Positions 37,031-49,139 of a stretch of DNA of 64,000 nt are shown one piece after another. The notes below the pieces were generated by a model that made no database searches, was not told where the DNA came from, and saw only the letters and a list, made by a program, of their open reading frames with translations. A program made the translations under genes and the position numbers. Position 1 is the stretch's first letter; each line of letters starts with the position of its first letter. The stretch comes from Turnera subulata (Eukaryota > Streptophyta > Magnoliopsida > Malpighiales > Passifloraceae): positions 7,874 through 71,873 of the forward strand of contig JAKUCV010004200.1 in NCBI GenBank assembly GCA_028386065.3, written 5' to 3'.

Positions 37031-38056
37031 CTATTATGCAATAATAATATGCATGTTTTCCCTTAGCCTTGCCATTGTTATAACCATTATGGTCATAGTA
37101 ATTAGAACAATTTCATCCATGTCCACGGCTACAGGCACAATTATAATTATACTGTCTCATTCAGTTCAGGGAATAGAGCAGAGTCAATTCGACGGGATCC
37201 ATAATAATTTCTTTTATTACTGTAAGTAGGAATTTTTGTACTCTCCAAGAGTATATGCTCTTCCAGAGCGTAAATATATGATCTTCTAGGTCATAGTAAG
37301 GCTTGTGCTCTTCCGGAGCATGTTAGAACTCATGCTCTTCTGGAGCGTATTAACATGTTACTTATGAATAATTTCCGTTTATTGAATACGGAATATGTCA
37401 TTGCATTGTCTCCAGGACAAATGCCCGAGTCATAATTCTAGAAACGAAAGTTTCATGTTCTCATTAAATATTTAGCAGTTATAACATGCTGTAAAATAAA
37501 CATAATGTAATAAAATATAACACATAATAATAAAGCTGAACATAAAATAAAATTATTCAATATATATTGGCTTGACCTTCAGGGTAAGCAAGATAAGAAC
37601 AATATCCATCTTCTGGTGGTCATACTTTTCTTCAATTTTTTTCTTTAAAGATCTGTAGGATCTTTTGATAGTAAGACATCCAATCTTTATTTTCTCTTTT
37701 TATTGTGTCTTCCATACTATTAGCATTTAAATGCATTTCAGCGTTTAATGCCCATGATAAATTTCTTCCGAAAATTTCAAGGGCCTCCAATACAAGTTTC
37801 ATAATAACAATAATAATAAAAGATATAAAATAAATATAAAATATTATAACATAAAATATATAATATATATGCTTACTCGATAAATCTTTCAGCAGTAATA
37901 ATAGCATAATAATAGATAATATGTAATATAAGCTTACTCGATAAATCTTTTAGCAATATTAATAATATATAATTACCAAATTATTATTCCAATTCCAGAA
38001 ATATAATTATTTGTATTTTTATACTTACTGATTATTATTATTATTATTATTATTTT
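37031..38056. other. AT-rich gag-leader part of the Copia, with (ATT)n
   Basis: This is degraded Copia internal DNA. Repeated phrases such as ctcttccggagc near 37255-37350 and an (ATT)n run at about 38031-38055 are visible. No intact gag frame is present. Confidence 0.4.
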
Positions 38057-38069
38057 TTTAATAAACTCC

Positions 38070-38824
38070 TGGACTGGGCCAACCTAGGACTCAACCCAGG
38101 AGGACCAACCCAGGTGCAGAGCCCAAGCTAGAACAAGGCCCAGGGGTCCAGCCCAGGACTCAACCTAGGAGGACCAGCCCATACAACGACTTGGCCTAAA
38201 TATTTAACCCAGCCCCTGACCCATTTGTGGGTCGGGTCACTCACCCTCAACCCGAGCTCAACCTCCCGGTTTAAGCTGGAGGCGCGACAAGGCGAAAGGC
38301 GAACAAGGGGCAGAGTGCATGCGAACGATTGGCAACGAGGGAGGAGGTTGCGAGCGGCGGTCGGCGAGGTGCTGGAGCTCGGAGCCGCAGGTGGTGGTGC
38401 AAGGAAACGACCCAGGGCACTGACCCGTCTATACACTTGGGTCGTCAACAACCCACTCCTCACCTCGGTGTTACAGGCGGCGGCGATGACGAAGGGGACG
38501 AGTTGGCGAGGTGGCGACGCGAGATGGCGGCAAGGCGGCGGCCAGTGCGGGCGGTGTCACTGGAGGCAGAGGCGACGGCCGTCGCGTGCAGAAGGAGGCA
38601 GATTCGACGGGTCTCCTCGTCCAGGCGGCGCGTCGGACAGCGGAAGCGGACGGAGGGAGTGTCGGGCGTTTGGCGACGACGTGAGGAGCACGCCGGTGAG
38701 GGAGGTGGCGTGCACGGCGGCGCAGAACCGTTCCGCGAGAACAGTGTCAAAAGGTGACGGGTTTTGTTTTTTGGTTTTTTTTTTAGTTTTTTACTCGGGT
38801 AGAGTCGTTATTGTGCTGATAATG
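38070..38824 (-). other. GC-rich leader next to the 5' LTR of the Copia at 33-39 kb
   Basis: GC content jumps between 38266 and 38760, and long frames are open on both strands simply because stops are rare. Before it (38070-38175) two partial copies of a ggactcaaccyaggaggacca phrase stand in tandem. The position, just inside the 5' LTR in the minus orientation, fits an untranslated leader. Similar GC-rich leaders stand in the elements at 46-54 kb and 55-62 kb. I see no protein domain. Confidence 0.5.
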
Positions 38825-39029
38825 TGTTATAAAATAAGTAATTAGAAGTGTGAATGTGTTAATGAAGAAGAAGAATGAAGAAGATGGTGGCAGTGATGGT
38901 AGGGAGGAGAAAGGAAGGAAGAAAAAAATATCAGTATATCATCTTTTCAATTAAGCTATGTATTACAATATATAAAGGAAAGGAAGTGGGTGATGCAGTG
39001 AATAATGATATTCACATGCTTTTATAACA
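38825..39029 (-). repeat. 5' LTR of the Copia at 33-39 kb
   Basis: It is 205 bases with perfect TGTTATAAAA/TTTTATAACA ends. Just inside, the minus strand reads TTATCAGCACAAT, a degenerate primer-binding site candidate. Confidence 0.88.
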
Positions 39030-39034
39030 CAATT

Positions 39035-39447
39035 CCTTTTCTTCCTAACATTTCATTGAATTTAGGCTATTTTGATAGTATTTAGGCATCCATTTATAGA
39101 AGAAAAGGAGTTTGTATTTATACATGGTGTCTTCCACTTACATTAAGATTGCTAAAGATTAATCCAAGTGAAGGCTAGTTGTAAGGATTAAATATTTATT
39201 GAGGATAAATTCAAGTATGGCAAAATAGAATTTTACCGAAGGATAGTAGTATGAAATTAGCATTTCCAATCAAAGAAAAAAAAAAAAGGAAGTGAAATTA
39301 ATATTTTGGATCACGATTTTGCCAAAATTCATACCGATAAAAGACAAGCATCTATTGAGTAAAGTCTTGCACGGCTCGACGTCGTTTATGTCACTCCCCC
39401 ACAAAACCTAAAAGCATACCAAAGCAAGAAGAAACCACCCAGAAAAT
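39035..39447. promoter_or_regulatory. Upstream region of the methyltransferase gene
   Basis: AT-rich DNA with no coding exon. The LTR of the upstream Copia ends only about 420 bases before the start codon, so the promoter must be compact or partly supplied by LTR DNA; both are inference. No clear TATA box was seen. Confidence 0.35.
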
Positions 39448-41707
39448 ATGAGCACAGTAGGAGTAGAAGAAGAAGAAACCAAATACTTTTCAAAGGACTT
39501 CGAGTGGGAAACCCTAAGACAGGAAATCGAAAACAACCCATCTTACCGCCACCACTTGCTCCCTTTCGCCCCACTCCCATCAGAATCCCAGCGACCACAA
39601 ACCCAAGATTCCGCCGCCTGGCAACGCTTCCACCTCCGCCACTCCTCCGGCAAGTTCTTCAAGGCCAGTCCATTTTCTCCTCTTTTTTAATTTTTTTTTA
39701 AATAATATTCTTTTTTTTTTTTCTTCTTTGTCGATCTTGTTCGGTGAATAACAGGAGCGAAGGTATTTGTTGAAGGAGTTCCCCGAGCTAGTCTCTTCCC
39801 GCGGTGGGGCCGTTTTGGAAGTTGGGTGCGGCAATGGCAGTTCTGTTATTCCAATCCTACGGTAATGGGTATTTCTGTAATGCTAAAATAGTTCTGTTTG
39901 TGGGCTCAAGTTGGAGTCTTGAGCTTGACTACTTTCACTGGGTTGTGTATGGTGAAATGAGTTGAGGGATTTCATATATATAGTGTTTTTGCAGTGGGAA
40001 CAAAGACATTGTTGTATATGCCTGTGACTGTAGCAATGAGACTCTTGAGAGGGCAAGAGAGAATGTGGATTCCAGTAATGTGGTTGCAGGGCAAGCTCGT
40101 TTTCGCACGTTTTGCTGTGATTTTGCCGCCACTGGCTTCCCAAGGTGGTTGGTTTATGATAAGAAGGATGGTAGTCCAAATGATAGAGATGGTTTGTCTT
40201 CGGTTGGCGGGGTTGATTTTGTTACCATGGTAATGTTTTTATTCCTCATATTTTTTATTGTCAGTTATTCGCACCTCTCTCTGTAAATAATGAAATTGCG
40301 TATTGTGTGCATAGTATGGATGAGGCAGCCATCTAAACGCTTGCCATTTACTCTTCGTGGTTAGCTTTTGTGAGGGTTTTCAGACGATTGTCCTATCTGG
40401 TACCTAATTATTAGAAATGAATGAAGGGTTTTGTAGCATTTCGTGTTCTACTGTCTTCATGATATTACCTGTTGTAAACGACAAGAGGATTGAATTTTTT
40501 CATGCATTGATTTGAGGAAGCAAACTCTGAAACGTTCGCTGAGCAGCAGTGTTTTTGGATACTGATTCTCTCAGTTGTCATCAGCCTTCAATTTGTGGAT
40601 TTATGCTTTGCTCTTTGCCATTGTCCATGTTATACTGTTGACCATTTGGTAGGATTCCCTGCACAAATGCCATTTGCATTAGTAAGATTCTCAGAATTTC
40701 TTTCTCTATTTATTGCTCTTGTGCATTTGGCCCTACTTCTTATGTGCCCATTCTCATGCGTGAGTTCACTATAGCACCATCAAGCTGAAGCGGAATCTTG
40801 AAATGAAGATGATTATCTCTGCCTGTTGCTTATGATGTCATTGCCTTATATACAAAAGGGCCCTGAGCTTCTCACTGTCCTTTCATTACCTGTAAGGAGA
40901 TTTTAAGAAATAGCAAAAATAGGTATTCATTTCCTTTTTCTTTTCTCTTTTGCATAATTGGAGATTTTCACGCTGTCAGCTGTGCCGCTCAAGAGGATGC
41001 CAGCAGCCATCATGGAGTGCTTTTCTGTCTTGAAACCTGGTGGATTGCTTTTATTTAGGGATTATGGTAATAAAATGAAAACTATAAAACAATTAGATGG
41101 TCGCTGAAGGCCTTAAATTTTTTTTTAGTAATTTTGCAATTGAATATTTCCCGTAGTTGCTGACAAATGTTCAGTTTGATGGAACTTAGGGTTATATGAC
41201 ATGACAATGCTACGATTTGAGCCGGATAAGAGAGTGGGATTTCGGGAATACATGCGATCCGATGGAACACGCTCTTATTTCTTCTGTTTGGACGCTGTTA
41301 GGAATCTTTTTGCTGCTGCAGGCTTCAATGAGGTACTAAACTTCTTCCCATTGGATTATTGGAAGTAGGTGTCATGGAAGTTTACTTATCGATAGTGTGC
41401 TGTGATATTATTTGGCTGAGTTGGTTACTTCTAGTTTACTGGAACAGATTCTTGTGACTAGCGGGATATGAGTGGCTCATTCTTCTATATATGAATTCAT
41501 CTTATATTTGTCAATCGGCCGAAAATTAGATAACATTGTTTGTATTCAATGGAAGATTTCTTGTGTTATTGTATGATTAATTTAACATTTTGCCTGCAGC
41601 TGGAGCTTGAGTATTGCTGTGTCATGTCGGTGAATCGGCAGAAAGGAAAGAGCATGCGAAGGGTATGGGTTCATGGGAAATTTCAAAAGCCGCTAACACA
41701 GTGCTAA
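39448..41707 (+). CDS. METTL2/6/8-type tRNA (m3C) methyltransferase
   Basis: Six exons: 39448-39663, 39755-39861, 39995-40229, 40964-41066, 41190-41332 and 41600-41707, giving 303 residues. SAM-binding motif I is VLEVGCGNG (92-100), followed by YACDCSNETLERA with acidic D119, IFTLSAVPLKRMP (187 on), and LKPGGLLLFRDYGLYDMTML. The N-terminal WQRFHLRHSSGKFFKERRYL and the C-terminal CVMSVNRQKGKSMRRVWVHGKFQKP are signatures of METTL2/6/8 and yeast Trm140 proteins, which methylate C32 of tRNAs to m3C. The length is close to the single-domain plant members. The first intron starts AAG/GCCAGT: the flanking protein KFFK/ERRYL only stays in frame if GC is the donor, so it is a GC-AG intron. It appears intact; the exact tRNA target is not known. 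Confidence 0.92.
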
Positions 41708-43624
41708 ATTTGTCTTTGGTTGAGTTACCATTTTATGCTTTTTAGTTTTCTTATGGAAGATGAAGTTCCTTTAAAGTGGGAACATGGGAAGGTACATAAA
41801 AAAAAAAAAAAAAAAGAAGAAGAGAAGAATTAGGCTTTCCAGGACAATACAAGTAAAAGACACTGTTGCCAGGTGATAATAAAATGTTCCACCTTGGCAT
41901 GGAAATTCTTGTCCTCAAGACCTAGTGACGGTGATGCTACTTATTAAAGGAAAAATTGAAAGATTATTTGCTCACCATGCGGGTCAAGATGTTGGTGGCT
42001 CTAAGAGTGGTTTTATCTCCTTTATTCTTGCCTGGAGTTTTCTTTTCTGTTGAATTTAGCTTTACATCATATTCAACTCTCTCACGAGTCATTAGCGACG
42101 GTTTATATATAGATAGAAGTCCATATTGTGGTAGAAGTCTTTCTTTTCTTTTCCCCTTTTTGGTGATTCTTGTATTTTGGGTCAGTTGAGACTGAGGCCT
42201 AGTATCTTCTGCATTTTTTGCAAGGTCGGTTGCACCATGATAGTTTAAGCACTAGATAGTTTTAAAGTTTGAATCCTTTGTTTCTAGTCTCTCAATGGAA
42301 GATAGTCTACTTTGCACTGTAATAAGCCTTCTGTGGGGGCTTGGGGCAGTCTTTTGTTCTTTGTTTCTTGCAGTCTTTGTACTAAAGTCTTTTGGTTTAG
42401 TTTTGTTGTTTTTTCCCCTTGATGGCTTAGCTCAACCTGTTTTGGAATTCAAGCAAACGGAAAATAGAAAAATGTATAGGCGTGTTTATAATAAAAGAAA
42501 TTCCAAAAAATGTTAAAAAACATTAAAGTAAGTGGAAAATATTGAAACATTCTTGACATGCCATTGCTGTGTACAAAAATTATGTACAAAATGATTGGGG
42601 AAATCGTAAACCAGGTACATGCATGACTGTAGACCAGTTGTTTTTTACTAAATCTGCAGGTCATTTGTTGACTTCATCATAGAAAATGATATCCATGATG
42701 AAAGAAACTGAAAGCCCTAATTATATCATAGAAATCTTTGATGATACTTAAACGAGGCCGGCTGCTGTTTCCATACCTAGTTAACAATCCAATTCCAGAT
42801 TCCGTAACAAGGTAATGGTGACTATTCCTCTTCCGGGAGCAATCCTTCTAGAATTGAGGGAACATCCTGTACCAGCTCCAGTAGGTATATGGCCACCTTA
42901 AGTATTTGAGTTCAACTAGTTTCTAGGATTGAATTTGAAGCAGGACTTATTCAGTAAGGAATTGGGAGTAGTTGGATTGTGCCCTCTCTGGTCAAATCTT
43001 TAGACCTCATGAGGAGGATTTATACGAATTGAATCTTCTATGGTGTGCTTGTGAATTGGCAAATTGCTCGGAGACTTTGGCATCAACATGTCCTAGTTTC
43101 TTTGTATGCATCTTCCCAGCCAAAAAGTCATCAAGATCCATTGAAAGGATGGAAAGCACCCCTCCCCAGATAGGCATTAAATCATCCTTTTGCAGCATTT
43201 GCCCATCCTGCAGTATGTTTATTTCATTTTTCCTTTTTTGCTTTCTGCTTCTCCCATGCTACTGTTACCTGCTTTATTTATTTTTTTTTTTGTTTGCTCA
43301 ATTGTTACCTCCTTTATTTGGTCAAATGTAATCGATACCTTTCGTAGGTGTTACTATAAATAAGTGATTGATCCGATGGTAGGCTAGTAAGTTTTTAGTT
43401 ATTTTTCTTGAATTTTTGGATTGATCTTAAACCTTCGGCACTCATGTGCAAGTTTTCGAAATCAAACAAACCTGAAATTTGGTGTATATATACCCATTGT
43501 TGGCAATCTTACATCTTTTGTGATAAACCAAACTTTGAGCGTTAATTATTGCCGCCGCCATGGTAGACGTTTTTCTGCAAAATTAAATTCCATGTATGAA
43601 TTCGAAAAATTTTTTTGGTAAAAA
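41708..43624. other. Intergenic DNA downstream of the methyltransferase gene
   Basis: The 3' UTR (with an A-rich run near 41800-41815) grades into AT-rich DNA. Apart from the exon-like block at 43007-43203 (listed separately), I see no gene or element end. Confidence 0.35.
43007..43203 (-). pseudogene. Exon-like block of unknown function
   Basis: On the minus strand, directly after an acceptor-like ctgcag (about 43208), a frame of 65 residues opens and ends in a stop at 43007-43009. It includes WGGVLSILSMDLDDFLAGKM and ends FANSQAHHRRFNSYKSSS. Composition looks like a real last exon, but I recognise no family. No upstream exons are visible to the right before the LINE at 43625, so it may be the stranded end of a broken gene. 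Confidence 0.3.
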
Positions 43625-45745
43625 AGGGAATCTACATCTACATGAATTCACGTGCAACAGTTGCGCCTACAGCATCTGCTGTCAAAACATTAAGACAAAA
43701 ATTTGGTGGTTCTTCTAATAACCGAAACTCATCATCCAAAGCCAAGGCTTGTTTTGCTAACATATCAGCTGTGAAATTAGCCTCCCGGTAAATGTGGGTG
43801 CACGTGACCTTCCATGGCCGTTGCAACATGTTCCTGATGCACTCCATTAGCGGGACTTGCTCTAAACGGCTGGCTGATGGATCATTTAGTATGTGAATAG
43901 CAGGCGCACAATCTGGCTCAATGTGTAAGGATAGTATTCCCAAGTCCCAAGCAATACATAAAGCATCATAAATTGCCCAAAGTTCAGCAAATAATGGACT
44001 GCAAGGGCGAGGGTTGTGCATAATTCCTTTAACCCAGCTTCCATCTGCCATGCGAAGGACTCCTCCCGCTGCCGCTCTTCGAGTATCATGGTTAACTGCG
44101 CCGTCGTGTTAGCTTTGATTACTCCTAACTCTGGTGGACGCCAACCTATTTCTCGAATAACAGAGATTGGCTTAACACCGGATGCCATGTGCAGTGTCTG
44201 CTCTCGATGAATTGCCGCTGCGAGAAAAAGTATGCGGTGTTGTAGATCTGTCACCAGTGGTGTGTTGGGGTTGAAGACAAAGTCATTTCGGGCTTTCCAA
44301 AATGTTCAGAGTGCTACTCCAAAAAGTAACTTCCACGGGGTGCTTGTGTTTGAGCCACACTTGATTTTGAAAGCATCAAGCATCCAGCTTTGTATGTTGT
44401 TGCCTGCAAAAAACATTGTACGTGAATTAGGATCAAGTAATTTAATCCAAATGTCACGTACCTGTGAGCAATCACGCAGCACATGTAATGTTGTTTCAGC
44501 TTGATGATGGCATCGGGGACAAGAATCCACAGTTGACGGACTCGATTGGCGTTTGTAAGCAGTGCATCATGAGCTGCTTCCCACAGGAAGGTTTGAATTC
44601 TAGGGATGCCTTTCCAACTCCAAACGGCTTTCCAAATCTCATCATTAGCATATCTAGCTTCTTTAGTAATAAGATTGTAGGCCGTTTTGGTGGTGCACTC
44701 CCCCGAGCTTGAGTGATCCCAAATAACTATGTCATTATCACCCATAAGATTGGGGGTTGGTGACATGGCTATCACTCCAAGTATGTTAGCAGGTAGATAA
44801 GGGCGCATCTTATCAATGTTCCATGTCCCATCTTCATTCACATAAAATTGGACATCCTTGAACTTTTCTTCTTTTGGGACATTCTTTGTGACAAACTCGG
44901 ATAACGGTTCTAGGCCACCTAGCCAGTTATCTGTCCAAAATCGAGCATTCTTCCCATTTCCAATGATCCATGACAATCCTTTTTGAAGTAACGGCCATGC
45001 CTTGCATAGCCCTCTCCATACATGTGAACACTGTCGCCCAACCTTCATCTCTGGTAGAAATTGGGTACCTGCACCATATTTAGCTTTAAGTAAGCGAACC
45101 CATAAAAGATCAGGCTGAGTTAAAAATTTCCAAGCTAATTTAACCAAACGAGCTTCATTTGCTTGGCGCATTTTCTTTAGTCCAAGACCGCCCTCTTCTT
45201 TTGGGCTACACACTGTATCCCAATTAACCAATGATGGCTTCCGACTGTCTTGAGTAGAACCCCAGAGAAAACTTCTTGATTTTTTGTCCACTTCATCACA
45301 AATGGTTGTTGGGACTGAAAGCATCTGCATAGCATAAGAAGGGATCGCCTGCAAGACAGACTGCGTTAGTGTAAGACGCCCTGCAAAGGAGAGAGAATGA
45401 GCTTTCCACATATTAAGTCGCTGGTCAATCTTTTCAGAAATGAATTTGAATGTTTGGATGCTAGTGCGTCCATGAATCAACGGCACCCCCAAGTACTTCC
45501 CAAGATTGTCAGTTAAAGGGATATCACACTGTTTACTAATTGCTGACGCCAAGCCTAATGAGACATTTTTGGAGCAGTAGATCCTAGACTTGGACTTGCT
45601 AACTTTCTGCCCCGAACTAGCACAAAAGGTTTCTAGGCAATCATTTATTTCCACCGCCTGGCGAACACTTGCTTCTGCAAATAAAACTAAATCATCAGCA
45701 AAAAACATGTGAGAATTCGAAAAGTTTGAATATAAAAGCAATGCA
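43625..45745 (-). pseudogene. LINE (L1-type) from RT palm to RNase H
   Basis: The minus-strand frame 45741-44530 is open for about 400 codons. It starts in the RT palm with an intact FADDLVLFAEAS, then KYLGVPLIHGR, SFAGRLTLTQSVLQAIPSYAMQ, the thumb and GNGKNARFWTDNWLGG. The zf-RVT part (WSWKGIPRIQTFLWEAAH, then CPRCHHQAETTLHVLRDC) crosses a frameshift at about 44470-44530. RNase H follows (44200-43638), with a second shift near 44050, and keeps IEPDCAPAIHIL and EANFTADMLAKQA. The 5' half (ORF1, endonuclease, most of RT) is missing, as usual for truncated LINE insertions. Conservation suggests a fairly young copy. Confidence 0.85.
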
Positions 45746-46045
45746 ATAGAAGCCCATTTTGGAATTTCATTCCTCGCTTCAATATAGAAATGGCTTCCAA
45801 AAGGGTTAAATGCAAATTACGTCTCCAACTTTGTCTCAAAAAAAGATTAGTCCAATTTGGAATTTCATTCCTCGCTTCAATTGATATTTTAGTACCTCAA
45901 TTATTCCAAATTTTTAATATCTCAATTTGAACAATTTGGAGTTCAACCGGTTTACTAAGATAATACTGATGAATGACATGTGGGCTCATCAAAGTCATTC
46001 AAAATGATTTTCTAATTTTTTAAAAATTTAAAACAACACACCCTC

Positions 46046-46543
46046 TGATATGGAAAAATATAAAGAGAAAATGGAAATTGCATTGATCTCTCCAATTTGC
46101 CATTAGTCTTTACATAAATGAGAGTTCTCTATTTATAGAGCTAAATATACTGTTTTGGTGGCCATGCTTTTCTGTGAATTGCTCCATGTTTTAAGGAGCT
46201 GATCCCTAACTTCTTGAGTAAGTCTTGACTTGACTTGCTTGAGAAGTCAAATGTCACGTGGTTCCCGTCGGGATCCTTGGGTTGCCGTAGAGCTTCCTCG
46301 GGGATGCTGAGGGGAGTGGCCTCTGAGCTAGTACAGGCTGCTTTAGGTTGGCTTCCAGTTTGGATCCTGGGACCATTGTGTAGCTTCCTCGGGAACCTTG
46401 AGTCTTAGGACCGTTTTGGAGCATCCCGGGGAACACCTTGGTTAGTATGGGCTCCTCTGGTTTTTTGGTTTTATGGGCCATCACGTAGTCCGGATTATGG
46501 GCTCGAGGGTTTGTCGAGTCCAGTAACATTTTGGGCCATATTA
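46046..46543 (-). repeat. 3' LTR of the LARD-like element
   Basis: It is 498 bases. On the minus strand it has a TATA-box-like GCTCTATAAATAGAG at about 46124-46138. Its end shows CA changed to TA. Confidence 0.92.
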
Positions 46544-46639
46544 CTAGCCCCCTAAATGGTTGAATCTTGGTACAAGTTTAGGCATTTGAGTATTTATGGC
46601 CCTTTGGATGTCATCATATTTAAGGAATATGCTTTGAAG

Positions 46640-46715
46640 AATACTGCCTCGTTAAAAACCTTATCAGGAAAAACCCAATAGGATAAAAACCTGATGAGGA
46701 AAAAAGAGTGCAGCG
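46640..46715 (-). repeat. Conserved block near the 3' LTR, copy 3
   Basis: It reads ttaaaaaccttatcaggaaa, then aacccaataggataaaaacc and ggaaaaaagagtgcag. It lies 97 bases inside the LTR. Compare copies at 33139 and about 19919. Confidence 0.85.
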
Positions 46716-47440
46716 TTAGGAAGGCTTTGAGGGAGCAATGGCATATTCCTTCTTGTAAAATTTTCAAATGTTGGTCTGGGAAGCATCTTGATAAGCTCTG
46801 AAGTGACATGCTGAATAATGGGTTCTGACTCGGTATGTGGCTTTCCGAACCGAGGTATTTGTACTCTTTTCAGCTGCTTGCGTAGGTACCCTTTTTGGTT
46901 TGTGAAGAGCCTCTTTAAGAGGTGGGCGGCCTTTTAGGTACCATCTGATTAGGTGGCGCTAGAAGGAGGAAATCCATAAGGACATTGGTTCCTCTGAAAG
47001 GATATTTGTGAAGACATCTCATCATCCTTGATAGGATTCGAACTTCTCTTGCACCATTTGGAATCTTCGGGTAGCTTTCCTGCTTCCAGCCTCGTCATTT
47101 AGAGTGATTGCTTAGGGTTTCCAGCCTTCCTAACGTTGGACATGGCTATGGGTTTTGAGTGGAAACATGACATAAATCATTCTTCGTGATCTTCAAGGAA
47201 TTAGTCAACTTGTATGAGTTTTGGTGAGGATTTTCTCGGAGGGTAGCTGTTTTCCTCTAAGCTTCCTGCGAGTGGTAGTCATTTATTGGCACGTTGAGTG
47301 TGTGGTTTTGAGTAACTCGCCTCTTTACTGCTTTGACTCTGAATTGCAATAAGCTTCTCCGATTAAAGGGTACTATTGTATTTGACATCATCATTGGGCA
47401 CCCTTCGGCTTTCATTGTGAGCCACTTTAAAGTCTAGGTT

Positions 47441-48260
47441 CGGAACCACTCTATAGGTGATCTTCATGGGGCGCCTCCTGGCCTTCATTTTGGGACCTCC
47501 GCGGGGTCTTCACTATATGGTTTATCTTCACTGGGCACCTTCTGGCCTTTATTTTGGGACCTTCATAGGGTCTTTTGTTTCGAACCACCTTATGGGTTAT
47601 CTTCATTGGGCACCTTCAGGCCTTCATTTTGGGACCTCCGTAGGGTCTTGGTTTGGAACCACTCTAGGGGTGACCTGCGTTGGGCACCTCCTGGCCTTTG
47701 TTTTGGACCCTCAATAGGATCTTTGTTGGGATCCACTCCACGAGTTATCTACATTGGGAACCTTCCAGCCTTTGTTTTGGATCCTCGATAGGATCTTTGT
47801 TGGAAACCACTCCATAGGTTATCTACATTGGGCATCTCCCAGCCTCTATTTTGGACCCTTAAGGATCCATGTTGGGAACCACTCCGCGGGGTTATCTACG
47901 TTGGGCACCTCCTGGCCTTCATTTTGGGACCTCCGTGAGGTCTCTGTTGGGAACCACTCTACGGGTTATCTACGTTGGGCACCTCCCGGCCTTGGTTTTG
48001 GACCCTCATGAGGTCTCTGTTGGGAACCACTCTACGGGTTATCTACGTTGGGCACCTCCCGGCCTTTGTTTTGGGACCTCCGTGAGGTCTCTGTTGGGAA
48101 CCACTCTACGGGTTATCAACGTTGGGCATCTCCCGGCATCTATTTTGGACCCTCAATAGGATCTTCGTTGGGAACCACTCTACGGGTTATCAATGTTGGG
48201 CACCTCACTTCCTTTGTTTTGGACACTCAATAGGATCTTTGGTTTAGGTCACTCGTGGGT
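47441..48260. repeat. Tandem array with a 73-74 bp unit, about 11 copies
   Basis: Units start with gaaccactctacgggttatc. In the best part they begin at 47951, 48024, 48098 and 48172 (spacing 73, 74, 74). Units toward 47441 are more diverged. Each unit carries ttgggcacctcc and ttttggaccct phrases. It lies inside the LARD-like element. Confidence 0.9.
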
Positions 48261-49139
48261 GATTTTCGGTAATCATTTTCTGAAATGGAGCTTTACATTA
48301 GGTGCCCTGTCAAAAAGCGACCCTTGGTGCTACTTTGTCATCCTTTGGAATGGCTCATAGGCCTTTGGAATCCCGTTTAGCGAAGGGCTGCCCTAGATGC
48401 AGTATAGGTAGCTTTGTAGATGGCACACATTGGCCTTGTAACCTCTGTTGCATCCGTTGGGGCGTTTGAAGCCTTTGGGAGCCATCTTGGGACGTCATCC
48501 TGGTTTTCATCTTCAAGCAAGTTTATGGAGGCTTCTTTTCTCTTAGGTAAGCTTGTAGATTAGCTTGAGTTCAAGGACACCAATTAGTGTGTTAGAGTTC
48601 CCAGGGCCTTTTGCATTTTGTGGCACGATTATGGGCCTTGCGGTGTATGGCTCCGATGGGACTGTTTGTAGCTCATGATGTTTGTTCTCAAGCTTCATCC
48701 TTGGGCCTCCTCTTGAGGGTAGCTCGCCATTCCTCACTTTTAGATCTTCCAGGTTATTATCGAGCAGCCTTTGATGGTACACATATGTTGGGTAGTCGTC
48801 ATATTAATTTTGATATCGTTCAGCCACGAGTGGTATGCATGATGGGATTTGATCTTCCCTTCCAAGAGTTTGATTGTTTGGATGTTGATTTCTTCGGGAA
48901 GCTCTCCTGCTTCCAGCCCCCAGCATTGAGGGTGAGTGCATCCTTAGCTTCGGATTCTACAAATGATCCTTCATTGTTGCATAGATTTTCTCAGAGATCA
49001 ATTACCTCATTTATGCTAGAGCCTCATGGGACATATATGGCTATCACGAAAGCTTCCTGGAACCTGATCGTCTCAACAGGATCCTCAAGTGTTCCATCCA
49101 CCATTTCAACAGGGGTACCTTCAGTAGCCTGTTAAGGGA

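Larger units (their letters stand above)
32935..39029 (-). mobile_element. Degenerate Ty1/Copia element, 6.1 kb, target duplication CAATT
   Basis: The LTRs at 32935-33096 (162 bases) and 38825-39029 (205 bases) share about 150 bases, and each begins TGTTATAAAA and ends TTTTATAACA, a perfect inverted end. CAATT flanks the element at 32930-32934 and 39030-39034. A polypurine string AAAGGAGAG abuts the left LTR on the minus strand, so the left LTR is the 3' one. Coding remnants on the minus strand confirm Copia: integrase C-terminus near 34950-35120 (VYVPDAPPQHSKVGP) and RT near 33886-34120 (YEEIYSPVVDA, RIPEGFK). The interior also holds a LINE fragment and a GC-rich leader. It is heavily mutated and inactive. 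Confidence 0.9.

Noticed and set aside
38128..38845. Open frames up to about 206 codons in a GC-rich segment
   Set aside because: Stops are rare because of composition. The proteins are Arg/Gly-rich without domains, and the segment lies in an LTR-element leader.
32935..39029. Possible endogenous pararetrovirus
   Set aside because: Integrase remnants, paired LTRs with inverted ends and a 5-bp target duplication fit a Copia retrotransposon.
48611..49135. 174-codon open frame inside the LARD-like element
   Set aside because: No ATG-based gene structure or domain, and it is on the strand opposite to the element and next to tandem arrays. It looks like chance.
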